A DNA stretch of 64,000 nucleotides from Numida meleagris (Eukaryota; Chordata; Aves; Galliformes; Numididae), in NCBI RefSeq assembly GCF_002078875.1, contig NC_034415.1, positions 20,427,975 to 20,491,974 of the forward strand, in the 5' to 3' direction. The notes beneath the pieces were generated by a model that saw only the letters and a program-made list of their open reading frames with translations, ran no database searches and was not told where the DNA came from. Both the position numbers and the translations under genes were made by a program. Positions 1-11,220 of the stretch are shown in pieces (position 1 is the first letter of the stretch; each line of letters begins with the position of its first letter).

Positions 1-724
1 GCACTGCCCCTGCAGAAACTTTCCAGGCTGCAGGCCTGTCCCGCCTCAGAGATGTCCAGCGCCTGTCACTGAGACTTGTACATGAGTGTCGCTGTGGGGA
101 CTCTGAGGCAGCTCCCAGCTCCATGGCTGGGTATTTTGGGACTCCCACACCCCCTGGGGCTCTCCACCATCAGGAGAAACCCCACTGGGCCCCACAGAGA
201 CTGTAGCCTGGCCAGGGCCCACTCCTGCCCCAGAGCTTCTCATGGCAGCACCTGCAGCCTGAGCGGCACAGCCCTTCTGGACAATACCAATGGGGGAGCA
301 GGCCAGCCCTGCGCCATGCACGCACCCATAATTACAGCCTGACAGCCCTCTATCTCCTTCATCTTGAGGAATTAAGCTCACGGCTGCATTGTGAGCCTTA
401 AGAACGGCGCGTGGGCTTAGCACCGCTCACACGGTGCTATCTCTGCTGCCGTGAGGGCCATTGTCCCCAGATGAGATCAGGTCAATCCCGCAGCGCCTAT
501 CTCCCTCCCCCAGTGGGGATCATCGCTGCATACAGTCCCTGCATGGAGAAGCAGCAGGGCTCAAAAAGCAAAGCCTGCTTTTGGGGCTGCCCCCAGTGCC
601 CCTGCCCTGCTCCCCGCCACATGGCTGCCCCATGGGAGCCACGGCTTTGGGGTTGGGAATGCACTGCTGGCCTCCGTAACGGTTTACGCTGCCTTGTTGC
701 TCCTGCCTTAGCAAAACAGAGGGC

Positions 725-835
725 TCCACGGATAATTAATAGACAGCATTGCTAATCCTGTTGGGAGATGATTAGCAATTAAAACTCCTAATTAAGTCTA
801 TGCATAATTCACTGAAATTACACTTTGTGTGTACA
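725..835. promoter_or_regulatory. Candidate conserved noncoding element, homeodomain-rich
   Basis: It contains ggataattaatag, a GCTAATC/GATTAGC inverted pair (751-757 and 770-776), caattaaaa and cctaattaag. TAATCC (753-758) is an OTX/bicoid-type core. The AT-rich text stands out from GC-rich flanks and has no repeat character. Enhancer function is inferred. Confidence 0.35.
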
Positions 836-1199
836 CAACGCGTTCAACAAACGCGCTCTCATAACTTCATCACTGGGATTGCTGGTGGCCGTGTGTGGGT
901 CGAGGTGCCATGCCCCATACCCAGTTTTGGGGTCTGGGTGCTGAACACAGCAGCTCTGCCTGGGGCTCCTGGCTCCCCCTCCTGGGCTGCAGCGGATGGA
1001 TGCAGAGCATCAGGCTCCTGGCGAGGAGAATGCTCCAACATCGTCTCAGCAAAGCCACTGCCATGCACGGGGCAAGGCTGCCTTAATACCCATCAGCCGA
1101 GCGCTCCGCACCCTTCTCACCCCTCTGCTGCTTAAAATCAGGGTTCACTGCTGTGAGCAGGGCAAGGAGCCCACGCCATGGATCTCCCAGATCAGCACC

Positions 1200-1375
1200 T
1201 CTTTTGCATAGCACTTTTGCTTTGTTAATCAAGGTCATTTGGTACAACCGCGCTACCTGAGCAAACTAGCTAAGCAGCCCGGCTGGAAGTTGGCCTGACC
1301 ACTGAAGGTCAAGTGTGCACTTATGCATATTCAAAGCTGTCTGCAGGATCGATTGGGTTTTAATTGTTTTTCCTG
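1200..1375. promoter_or_regulatory. Candidate conserved noncoding element, nuclear-receptor/POU motifs
   Basis: TCAAGGTCA (1229-1237) and GAAGGTCA (1304-1311) resemble ESRR/NR5A half-sites. ttatgcatattc nearby resembles a POU site. There is no repeat or coding signal. Confidence 0.3.
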
Positions 1376-1524
1376 GGGTTTTGGAAGGAAGTGCCAGGGG
1401 CATTGATCGGTCCGGCTGAGGCCGCTCACACTCGGCGCAGTGACTGCTGTTACCTCGTGGGCAGGTGTAAAGCAGCCGGGCCGGGGGAGATGCAGCCAGC
1501 CTGGTCAGGGAGGAGCTCTGCCAG

Positions 1525-1665
1525 CGGTGGATTGTATTCGAAAATAAAGTTTTTTAATTAAAATTGGCAATTCTGAGCCGCCTGCCGGCAGCAGCCACAC
1601 AATCAAGAACGAGGAGCTTTGCTGTTTAATATTTAAAGACAACGTTTAATCTTTAAACAGGAAAG
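1525..1665. promoter_or_regulatory. Candidate conserved noncoding element
   Basis: ttttttaattaaaattgg and tgtttaatatttaaagac flank a CpG-containing centre (gagccgcctgccggcagc). It is unique sequence of the style seen in vertebrate enhancers. Confidence 0.28.
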
Positions 1666-3559
1666 TTCTTCTTCTGACTGTTAAAGCGAGCACCCGACAC
1701 GAGGTCCCGATGCCGGCACCAGCGGCTTTTTGCCCTTTTTGCCAGGAAATTGCACCAATCTGCCCCTCCCTCGCTGCAGGGAACAGGCAGCTCCCTTCCA
1801 GACGAGAGCAGGACTCTGCAGCATTTCACTTTCATCTCCATTGGAATTGTAAAAAAAAGTGTGGGTATCTTTTAAGAAAGCTCTCGTAAAACATTTTGGG
1901 TCAGAATCCTGATTCAAATACAAAGTCAGCCCCTCTGATCTGCTGAGAAACACCAAAACGACGTTTGCAGAATCATTTTCAAGTAGTCTGAACACAATTA
2001 TTTCCATTCCATTCCATTCTCTCCCCTTTTTTCCTGATTTTGTTTGTAATTCTGTGAAGGCCACATTTACCTCCCAGCCAACGCTCCTCAGAAGTCAGAT
2101 GATTATTAATTATATTTATTTACTTATACAATCCCATAGGCATACGCAGCAGTTCACAAATACCGCCCTGGGTCCGTCCCTGGTGCAGGGATCTCAAACC
2201 TAAGGTAAGCAGATCCTCCCGTGATAAATGGGAGCTAACAGCAGCCAGACATTAGGAAGAGGCTCTATTTCAACGCATGCAACCATTACCACAAATAACC
2301 CACGTTCTGTTAACAGGACTGGACTGGGGAATAAGTCCTCGGGTAACTCGTCCCTTGTATAACCTGCAGGAAACTCAAGCTGGGGGGAAGCAAAGCGGGG
2401 AGGTGCTACAGGACAGCACTTGGGGTGCAGCAGGCTGGGGCATGGAGATGCTGTGTGCTCCCTGCACTGGAACATGCCAAGCTGATGTACTGATCCAAGT
2501 GGGCTGAATGATGCCCCGTCATTTATTTATGGGAAGCACCCAGCAGCATTTGGCAGACACGTTATGGGTGCTGGCAGTACCACGTTCCCTGTCCTTTCTG
2601 CCATGTTAATGCTGTGACCCATCCAGTGTCTTTACATGTTTAGCACGCTAACTGCAGTTTTCATATTAATACGCACCAGGCAGGGAGAAAGTAATTCCTT
2701 TTGGAAAAATCCTCCCAGGAGCGAAGATGCTCGGTGGTTTGAGGAAATACTGAAGGATGGGAACGGGAAGTTGGGGAAGCAGGACCCCTATACACAGCAG
2801 CCTGGATTGAGGCTGACCCCTGACATCTGTGCAACAGAGAAAATGACTTTACGACAGCAAAAGCATCTTCTTCCCCTTGTCATGTCAACCGCGTGCCCAA
2901 CATAAGCATTTCCCTCAAACCCACCTCATTCTGCTGCTTCCATGATGAGGTGTCAGGGTTTTATATTACTTAGTGTGTTGGAAGGAAAAAGGAGGTCGAG
3001 TCTGCAGCTAAGTGGGCTTGGAAACAGAGCTTAACATGTCCTTGGTGCCACTTTGTCACCTACGGCTTTGGGGCTGAGAGTGCCTTTGGGGCAGTGGGTC
3101 CTTCACCATCTCGTATTATTGCATGCAAGCTACAGGCAGGAGGGGAAGGGGGAATATCTTGCTGGGTTTCCTTGCCATGCAAACTCACCAGCACGATGAA
3201 AGGGCAAACGAACACCACCCAGGCCAAACCACACAGCTTGGCTGGGGCTGAAAATACATACATAGGAGCAGGTAAGGAGCAGGAGAGCGAGGAGGAAAGC
3301 TGGTCCCCCAGCACCCTGCAGCACAGCATCCCCTGCAGCCCGGCTGTGGCAGGCAGGAATTTCCCCTGCTCCAAACCAGCCCAGGTGCAACGTGTCCCTG
3401 TTAAGCAGTTTAGTCAGCAGGGCTGCTGCATTCACAGCTTTTCAAGTGTTTTTAAATCACTTACAAAAGCGGGATTAAACGATCAGGAATTCCATTTAAT
3501 AGGACAAATAAAGAAATAACAATCTGCTCCATCGGCCCTGCGAAAGGCAGGTTTGATTT

Positions 3560-3634
3560 AAGGGGAAAAAAAACGTAAAAAAAAAAGTATAAAAGAGGGA
3601 GAGAAAAAAAGGAAAGGGGGGTGGAAAAAAAGGA
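3560..3634 (+). repeat. A/G-rich low-complexity tract
   Basis: Nearly pure purine on the plus strand, with several A runs of 7-10 and a GGGGGG run, broken only by a few pyrimidines. Confidence 0.85.
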
Positions 3635-3669
3635 TAATGTGTGTTTACTCAAGCAAAGAAAAAAATATT

Positions 3670-3970
3670 TAAGTGATGTAGGAGAGAAGATTGCGGTAAC
3701 TAGTGAAGAATAACATCGTCTGCTTTGCTGTCAAATCACACAAGAATTTCAGTAATAGATTCTCATTCTGACACTCAATTCAATTCGAAGGTGATCCTGC
3801 TTTATCCCAACACATCAAATATTAAACACTCGTATTAGCCAGGGTGCCGTCGCCTTTCCTGGCTTAGACGCGGCAGGAAGCTTTTCCCCTACTTTCTCTC
3901 ACCCGCTATAATATTCTCAATGTTATCTAAACATGCCTTCATACACTGGGGTTCTTTATCAATCCCATTT
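3670..3970. promoter_or_regulatory. Candidate conserved noncoding element
   Basis: AT-rich unique block between two purine tracts, with text such as catcaaatattaaacactcg and gctataatattctcaatg and several retained CpGs. No specific factor can be named. Confidence 0.25.
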
Positions 3971-4063
3971 GGGGAGGGAGGGGGGTACTTAAAACGGTAT
4001 TAGTTTGGGGGGCTTTTATTATTATTATTTCCAAAGCTTTTCAATTTGGTGTGGAAACAGCTT

Positions 4064-4145
4064 AGAAAAAAAGGAGGAGGGAGGGGAGGTGGCGAGAGAG
4101 GGAGACGGAGCGCGAGAGCGAGGGAAAGTATAAGAAAGGGAAAAG
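4064..4145 (+). repeat. Purine-rich low-complexity tract
   Basis: GGAGG/GAGAG-rich segment with a few C and T interruptions, including CpG-containing pieces (gagcgcgagagcgag). Confidence 0.85.
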
Positions 4146-5924
4146 CAGCCAGCAGCTCTTGTTTGACTGATGCCTTTCAACAAGGGCAGTCTAGCTTGTC
4201 AAAGCCCAGGCTCGAGATGAATTGGCATATCTATTCAGCCTGCCTCTGGATGTCATGCAATACAGTTTCATATTCCCAGATAAGGCATGATAAGCAATTG
4301 CTGCCCTGACACCGACTCCATCCATCCCTGCCTTTCTCAGCGTGTGCCTGGCTGACTTACGGGGCTCTGCGTTGCATTTGCATCAACACGGCAGCAAGAG
4401 GGGCTGCAGAACTCACTGGTGACCCCCAGCCGGCACCCCGAATCAACGGGGACTGCTTCCCAGGGACCCCATCCCGTGGGAGGATGCAGCCTGTGTTTTC
4501 CCCTTGCTGGAGCAAGCAGCCCATGCCATCAGATTGCTGTCTATGAGAGCACTGCAGTGCACACACACGGTGCACACACACCCCAAAACTGTAGTACTGC
4601 TGGTGTTGCAGCACTGCCCGCACACACAGCCTAGGGAACCCGCAGCTGAGCTCTGACACTGCCCAGGGAGAGCCACTTCCTGCTCAAATACCCTGCAGCA
4701 CAAGCAGGTAAGGCTCACTCCTGCTTCCCAAAGGGAAACTGCGGCACGTGGTCCTTCCCAATCCGGAAGTGTGCCTGAGCAGCCTGTCTGCCCACGACCC
4801 AGCAATAGCATGCACATTCACCGCTCTAACTCAGCTTCTGGAGAAGCAGGACAGACCCTACCCACAGCAGCAGCCCCGCAGGATTAGCAGGTGCTGGGGC
4901 TTGAGCAATGCCCGCAAGCCTGACTCTGCGGTGTCAAAGTGCCAAGCAGTTTAGGCTTCACGTTTCCATGTGTTTGAACAAGTTTCTGCCTTGCTCCCAG
5001 GCTAAGGATTATCCTGGATAAAATGTTCTCAGCCGCTGTGCTGTGTGCTCTGCGGCTGGTGACGTGCTAGGTTAAGGCCTCTGGGACCTGGGTCTGTGCC
5101 TTGGGTTTGGGCTCAAGCAAAACAAAGCCACAGGTCTGGGTGACTGCAGGGCTGGGAAATGGGACTGTGCATACAGCCGGGGAGCAGCAGTGCTGGAATT
5201 GCCAAGGAAGAGAGACACGGAGCCTTTCCCTCCCGCAGCCCTGAGGTGGGCTAGGTGAAGAATATGACACGAAGCCAAACCTAGCAATGTCTTCACCCAC
5301 AGCCACATCCCATTCCAGGTGGCCGAGCACGGACCAGTCAGATTCTCCTTGGCTGCTCCTGGGGAAAATGGGAGCCAAGGCAGGGAAGAAGTCTGCAGTG
5401 GGGCTGCGACACAAGCACAGGTTGGCACTACCCCAAAAACAGACCATCAGCCCCTGCAGATGTGAGCACTCTGCACACACATCTCCCTCCATGGATTTCG
5501 CAGATCACAAGCCACCAGAGAGCTGCTGTTTGGCTGTGCTGCAAGAGGCCACTGCACACCACCTCCTCGTCCTCCTCCTCCGTCCACCCAGACGTGCCCC
5601 CAGCCCCCAAACACACGTCCCCATGATGCAACCCCACACCTTGCCAAAGCAGAGCAGGCTCCAGGTTCGCTGTCAAAACACCCGAGCCCTTCTGACAGGG
5701 GTATTTTTCCCCCTCGATTTCTATTTTTACACACACGCACGCTCGTCTCTCCCTCGCTTGCTGTTTAATTTCCGTGTGAGAGGGAAGCAGGTGCCTGTGC
5801 TCCCGTGAGCTCTCCCTTCTCGAGGCTTTTTTTTCCCTTCTTGGATCCTGCCCCATTAGTTTAGTGCCCAGCCATCTGCGACGTCTCCTGTAATGCTGTC
5901 CCCCTTGTGTACCAGGGAGCTTTT

Positions 5925-6075
5925 CCATTAGCGCCTTTAATATTCTGACACCTTAGCAGAGGCTGCTATTACATTCAAACACTGATCGCCCTGTGAAATT
6001 ACATCGCAGGGCTTGCTAAAATGGAATTGTGTATAATCAGGCTCCTCCATGCACTGTCAGTCCCATCACAAATAC
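5925..6075. promoter_or_regulatory. Candidate conserved noncoding element
   Basis: Unique AT-rich block (gcctttaatattctgacacc, gctattacattcaaacac, gaaattacatcgcagggc) embedded in GC-rich intron. Confidence 0.28.
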
Positions 6076-6224
6076 AACGTAAAGCAGGCTTATGGATGGG
6101 CTTAGCAGCTGCTACAAGTGTATTTTTTTTTAATAGATGAAGTATCCCTTATTTAAAGCATTTCCTTAAGAAAAAAAAAAAACAACAAACAGTGAAAGAC
6201 AAATCAACAGCTGCTGCACTATGT

Positions 6225-6400
6225 TAACCATACCGCCGGTCTCTTAAAAACATGTTATTTACTAAGGTAGCTATCTGTTTATCTATAACTATATCAAACA
6301 GAGAAGGAGGGTGAGATAAAGATAGTTAGTTAAACAGACAGCCGAGGAGATATCTGCCACCAGGAAATAATAGCTAAATAAAAAGTGCCATTATGTACTG
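6225..6400. promoter_or_regulatory. Candidate conserved noncoding element with a GATA cluster
   Basis: Seven GATA/TATC cores lie between 6272 and 6354 (6272, 6280, 6292, 6315, 6321, 6349 and the overlapping 6351). It continues with ggaaataatagctaaataaa. Only composition and motifs support it. Confidence 0.35.
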
Positions 6401-7196
6401 CTGCGAGGGGAGGGGGGACCCAGCGCTCTCCCTGCTGCTCCCACGCCACTGTGCTGCCTTCCGAGGCTCCAGTTTGCAGGGGCAGCTGTGCATCCCACAC
6501 ACCCCTCCAGCTCCCCATGGCCGTGTCAGATAAACGTGGACCTGCTCCCCGGCTGTTTTCTGTTCCAACTAAGGCTGTAATGGGTTACGACAAAGGTATT
6601 TCAGGTGGATGCAGGAATGGTGCGTCAGAGAAACGAGCTCTCCGGCTCTGAGTTGAAAACGCTGCCCCTTGCCATGCCCCAAAGGTTAGGCTGTCTGTCT
6701 GCTGCGAGATGTGACGGCACATCGCCTGAGGGAGATTTCCTGAGGCACTCTGACCCTTCTGCCATCTCCTCCGAGAAGCTTTTGCAGGAACATGAGGCTG
6801 CAGCTCATTTCCACGCACCTGGAGGGAGCCAGCCCGTATCAAACGTGCTGGGAGCAGGCAGAGCACGGCGCTGGGACTCGGCCTGGGGACCGAAACTAAC
6901 GCTCTGACATTTCCCTTCATCCTAAACCAGGATGGAAAAGCCAAAATATTGTAACATTTCACTGTGTGGGAATGGTTCTGCTTGGGAACCTCAAAGCAAA
7001 ACCCAGCGACAGAAACGCTGCCCTCTGCAAGCAGCAATCTATTCCGGCGCGAGCACTGATGTGACATTTTGACTCCAGCTTTTCCAGTGCAAAACAAAGC
7101 CATTTGTCCACAGCAGACATGCACACACAGTGCTCCGGGTGTTTTCAGAGGGCCATATCCAGTGACGGTCGTGCTGTTGGGCACACACATGCCAGA

Positions 7197-7330
7197 AATC
7201 ATACAATGACAGAATGGCTTGGGTTGCAAGGGACCTTAAAGCCCATCCTGTTCCAACCCCCTGCCGTGGGCTGGATGTGACCCACCAGATCAGGCTGCCC
7301 AGGGCCCCATCTCACCCTGTCTTGAAATGG
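7197..7330 (-). repeat. CR1 LINE 3' fragment (antisense)
   Basis: It begins with a decayed tail (aatcatacaatgacagaat), then gcttgggttgcaagggacct, the reverse complement of the avian CR1 3' end. It continues into caggctgcccagggccccat. The 5' truncation is typical of CR1. Confidence 0.9.
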
Positions 7331-7531
7331 GGAAGTCTGGAACCGTGAAGGCCCATGGACAAGTATTCTGTTCTTGAAACTCAGGCCCTGTTGGATGGGA
7401 AAGAAGTAAGAGATTGATCCTGCAGGTCCTTCTCACCAGAGGGGCATAGAAACCTGTGCCCTGCAGCCCCTTACCTCCTCCTCCCAGACAGCAGACTCGC
7501 AGAAGGAGAAAGCAACTTTCACATTTGAAAT

Positions 7532-7776
7532 GATTTTAAACTAAAAGAGGGAGAGATTTAGATTAGTTATAAGGAAAAAACTCCGTACAATAAGGGTGGT
7601 GGGGAGGCACTGGCACAGGTTGCCCAGAGAGGTGACAGGTGCCCCATCCTTGGAAACACCCAAGACCAGGCTGGACAGGGCTCTGAGCACCTGATGGAGC
7701 TGTAGGTGTCCCCGTTCATTGGAAATGGACTAGATGGCTCTTGAGGGTCCCTTCCAACTCAGATGACTGTATGATT
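7532..7776 (+). repeat. CR1 LINE 3' fragment (sense)
   Basis: The text runs from ttttaaactaaaagaggg through ggcacaggttgcccagaga, ggctggacagggctctgag and ggtcccttccaactcagatg, the standard CR1 3' order, to a decayed tail. It lies about 200 bp from an oppositely oriented CR1. Confidence 0.93.
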
Positions 7777-9570
7777 TGGCCCAGCACAAACCCAACAGAG
7801 CTATGGGACCCTATGAGCTGCAAGAACTGAGTAGAGTTTCTCAGTGCTCCCCCAGGATGTGAAGCTGCTCAGAGGTGACAGAGCTAGAACAGCAAGAGAA
7901 TGAGGAGAGAATACAAGGCAAAAGGCACCAGGGAAAAGATCAGTAAAGATTAGGAGGGCAGCGGCTGCATCCCTTGCCCACACAGGGGGCCTCGTGGCAG
8001 TGGGGAGGGAGCACTGAGGTCAGTTAACATGGCACTGCCTGGGGACGAGACCTGTCTGATCAAAGGCAGAGCTCGCCCGGATCATCTGCACAGCAGCTCT
8101 CCCGTGTCTGTTGACTCAGGTGAGGGTTACAGCTGGGGAAGTGAAAGGAGAGGTGGCTCTAAGAGTGCGGATAGGTGCAAGCAGCAGGCTGGCAGGAAGC
8201 GCGTGGGCCCTGCAGTGCGGGAGGCAGAACTGATGCTCCCCACTTTCGACAGAACAGCAAACAGAGATATTTTACTGTTCCAATTTTAACTTGCAATACC
8301 CCTTTTTTTCAGCACAAGGGGTGCAGGAGACAGAGGGGACGGGAGGACGGGGCATGGCCAGGTCCCTCTCACCCTTCCCGAGTGCCAGCGAGCCAGGCGA
8401 GCACACCCGCCTGCCCTGTGCCCCCCAGAGAGCTGGCAAACGAGCTCTGAACCAGCCCGCTGCTTGTAATCGCAGCCAGCCAGTGTGTGTGTTACGCTTG
8501 AGTTGATGGCTGGTGTTAAATTCAATGCCTTGAGTATTGATTTCCTCGCACATCCAGGACTTTGTTAAAGGGTTAGCCGTGAACTGAGATCAAAGGGAGG
8601 TTAACTCGTTTCTCATAAGTGGTAAAGCAGACCTCTAGCAAAACCGGGCTCCAGGTCCCCTCCGCAGAGGATGCTCTCCGCATGTTGTTAGCTCTCCCGG
8701 TCGTCTCGAAAGCCAGATAAAGCCACAAAGCTGCCTCAAAGCAGGGAGATAAAATGATCCTGACAACTTCACATGGACCCAAAGCTATTATGAGTGCACA
8801 CCAGGGACCAGCAGCAGGGGTCAGCAGGGGATCTGTCCCCACTCCATAGGGAACTGGTTGCTTCACCCAACCCAGATGGTGAGCCAAGATCCTGCCACCG
8901 AGGAGCCTGAGAGGGGGAGCACCACAAGAACTGGAGCTGTCCCACCCTGCAGGCACACAGCACCCTCCCGGCCATGGCACCTTCTCAGCCTCTGGGGCAC
9001 TCATTTGCTCCATTTTATTTTGCTCCTTTCTAGTCTTTCCCTGCTCACTTTCATTCCCTGCTCCCACATCATCCTATTTTGCCAAGGCAGTAAGAGTTAA
9101 GTGCACTAATAAGAGGATGTTAATGGGGCTTTGGCTTTTCCTCCTTAATTTTTAAGGTATAGGAGGCAATCTGGAACAGTTATCACTACCACTAATGAAT
9201 GCCCAGAGGCACCAAGAAAGAAGCATCCATTTCAGATCAACATCTGTCAGCACTAAGAGGTAAAATCTCAAAAATACCTGAGGTACTCAGGAGCCTGGAT
9301 TGCACCTCCCGAGAGGCTTAAGCACCCAAGTCACTTGTCCCTTTGGTCATCCGGGCACCAACGCCAGCCCTCAGCCCCTCTCCTCTCCCAGCAGCCAAGC
9401 AGCTTCAGCTGCAGGCAGTGCAGAGCGTTCTGCGACCCTTGCCAAAATAAAAAACGAGCCCCCAAGTGGCAGTGCTGCTGGTGTCATTTCCTCTGTGCTG
9501 CAACATCTGTAGGGACAAGAACCCCAACCCAGCCTACCTTGGTGGTGAAACCGTCAGTTTTTTCCTAAGC

Positions 9571-9668
9571 ATAGAATCACAGAGTCAGAACATCCCAAGT
9601 TGGAAGGGACCCATAAGGATCACTGAGTCCAACTCTTATGACAAGGGCTCTCTGCACGGGATAAACAA
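9571..9668 (-). repeat. CR1 LINE 3' fragment (antisense)
   Basis: It opens with atagaatcacagagtcagaa and catcccaagttggaagggac, then gagtccaactct, matching a CR1 3' end read backwards. The inner end is unclear and may extend to about 9720. Confidence 0.85.
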
Positions 9669-11039
9669 GGCACTCACCCACCCCTCCTCCCAGATCCCTG
9701 CCACCCAGCACACCCCTGGCAGCTGATTTGTTTTTAAGTGAAAGGTTTATATCAAAGTGCTTAGGGAATATCAGTACCCAGCATACCAAGTGCTGAAGAT
9801 TTCACTTAAACTCTCAGCATCTGTGTATCTCAACTAAATTAAGCTATTTGCTATAAAAGAGCACAATGACAGTAATGGAATAATAACAGCATTAATAAAA
9901 CACAACAATCCTCGAATGAGAAGCGGACGCATCAGCTAGCTGCAACCAAGAGAAGAAGGCTATTTTAAAATCACACACAAAAACCATCTGGGGGTGGAGA
10001 AAACCAACAAAAGCTCTGAAACTCAGAGGTCAGACTGAAATTATGTTTTTAACCTCGAAAGAAAGATGCTTGCCAGAGCCTTCCCAGCCATAGCACTCCC
10101 ACACCAGCTGGAAATGAATTTCCACAGCTCCCAGCAAAGCAAGGGCTCACAATGGGAACACTGAACATTTGCAGAGGGGCAGAACTGGAAGCCTGTCTGA
10201 AGCAGGAGTGCCCCTGAAGCATCGGCAGGGTTTGTAGCCCAGCTCCCGGGACAGATGCGTGGGGCAATGCAGTGCCAAATGCATGAGGCCAGCTGCCTGC
10301 ACACCATTATGCAAACATCCAGATGTCTCCACGCTGCCATTTCCTTCTCAGCTGGAAAATTCGCCCTCAACTCACCCACCCATTCTTCCTCCTCTGTTTT
10401 GGGTGAGGTTAAGCACAACACCTTGTTAGCCGTGCCCCATTTCAGGGCCAGGCACAAGCCAAGCCCTAAGCGCAGCTCTCTGGAGGTAACATCCCATCAC
10501 TGGACCCCATTACTGGGATAGGGGACTTCAGATCCTGCTCACCTCCAGGCTGAGAAGCTCCAGGACCAGCAGCCTGGCACAATGCTGGGTCTTGGAGCTT
10601 CCCTTGCTAGGATGTTGCAGCAGCCCACACCATGCCCTAGCCAAGAGGCAAGCATCTCCGTGCCAAGGTCATCTCTGTAACCCAGAACCCACTGCAGTTC
10701 CTGCTGGGGACAACACAGCACAGACAGATGTCTGCTGATCTCTCTTAACAAAGGCCTTCCCCCAGCACCATGGGCACCATCATCTGGGTGTATGTTCCTG
10801 CCACAAGTCCTCCTCCCTGTCCCCTCCACAACTTGTCCCTGTCCCCTTCCAGCTTGGCTCACCTATCTTCTCCAGCTGCTCCACCACCATGCTCCCAACC
10901 TGACCCTTTCTAAATTCCCATGGAGAAAAAGCCAAAGCAGCAGTTGCCTCACATCTGAGCAGGCTGCAAGTTTCTTTGTTTTCATTACAATTTCCTCTCC
11001 TGATGCTTTTTTTTAAGGCATTTCTGTTCTGCCCCCCGG

Positions 11040-11220
11040 AGGTGCTCCTGTGATTGAATGAAACACGACCCCAGGCTCCAATAAGTGTATTTCAATTACA
11101 TCTGTCACCATGTAACAATGTAATGATATATCATGTGATATTAAATCCATGGTAATCATATCAGCGATTTTTTTAATAGTGCACTAATCACATTATTACA
11201 TCTCAATAATTAACAACAGA
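11040..11220. promoter_or_regulatory. Candidate conserved noncoding element, very AT-rich
   Basis: Dense ATTA/TAAT cores and the perfect 12-bp palindrome ATGATATATCAT (11123-11134) in otherwise GC-rich intron. Confidence 0.35.

Noticed and set aside
4558..4590. CA-rich stretch near 4560
   Set aside because: Too short and interrupted to be a meaningful microsatellite.
6585..7229. 214-codon minus-strand open frame
   Set aside because: Composition is that of chance GC-rich sequence, it resembles no known domain, and it runs into a CR1 copy.
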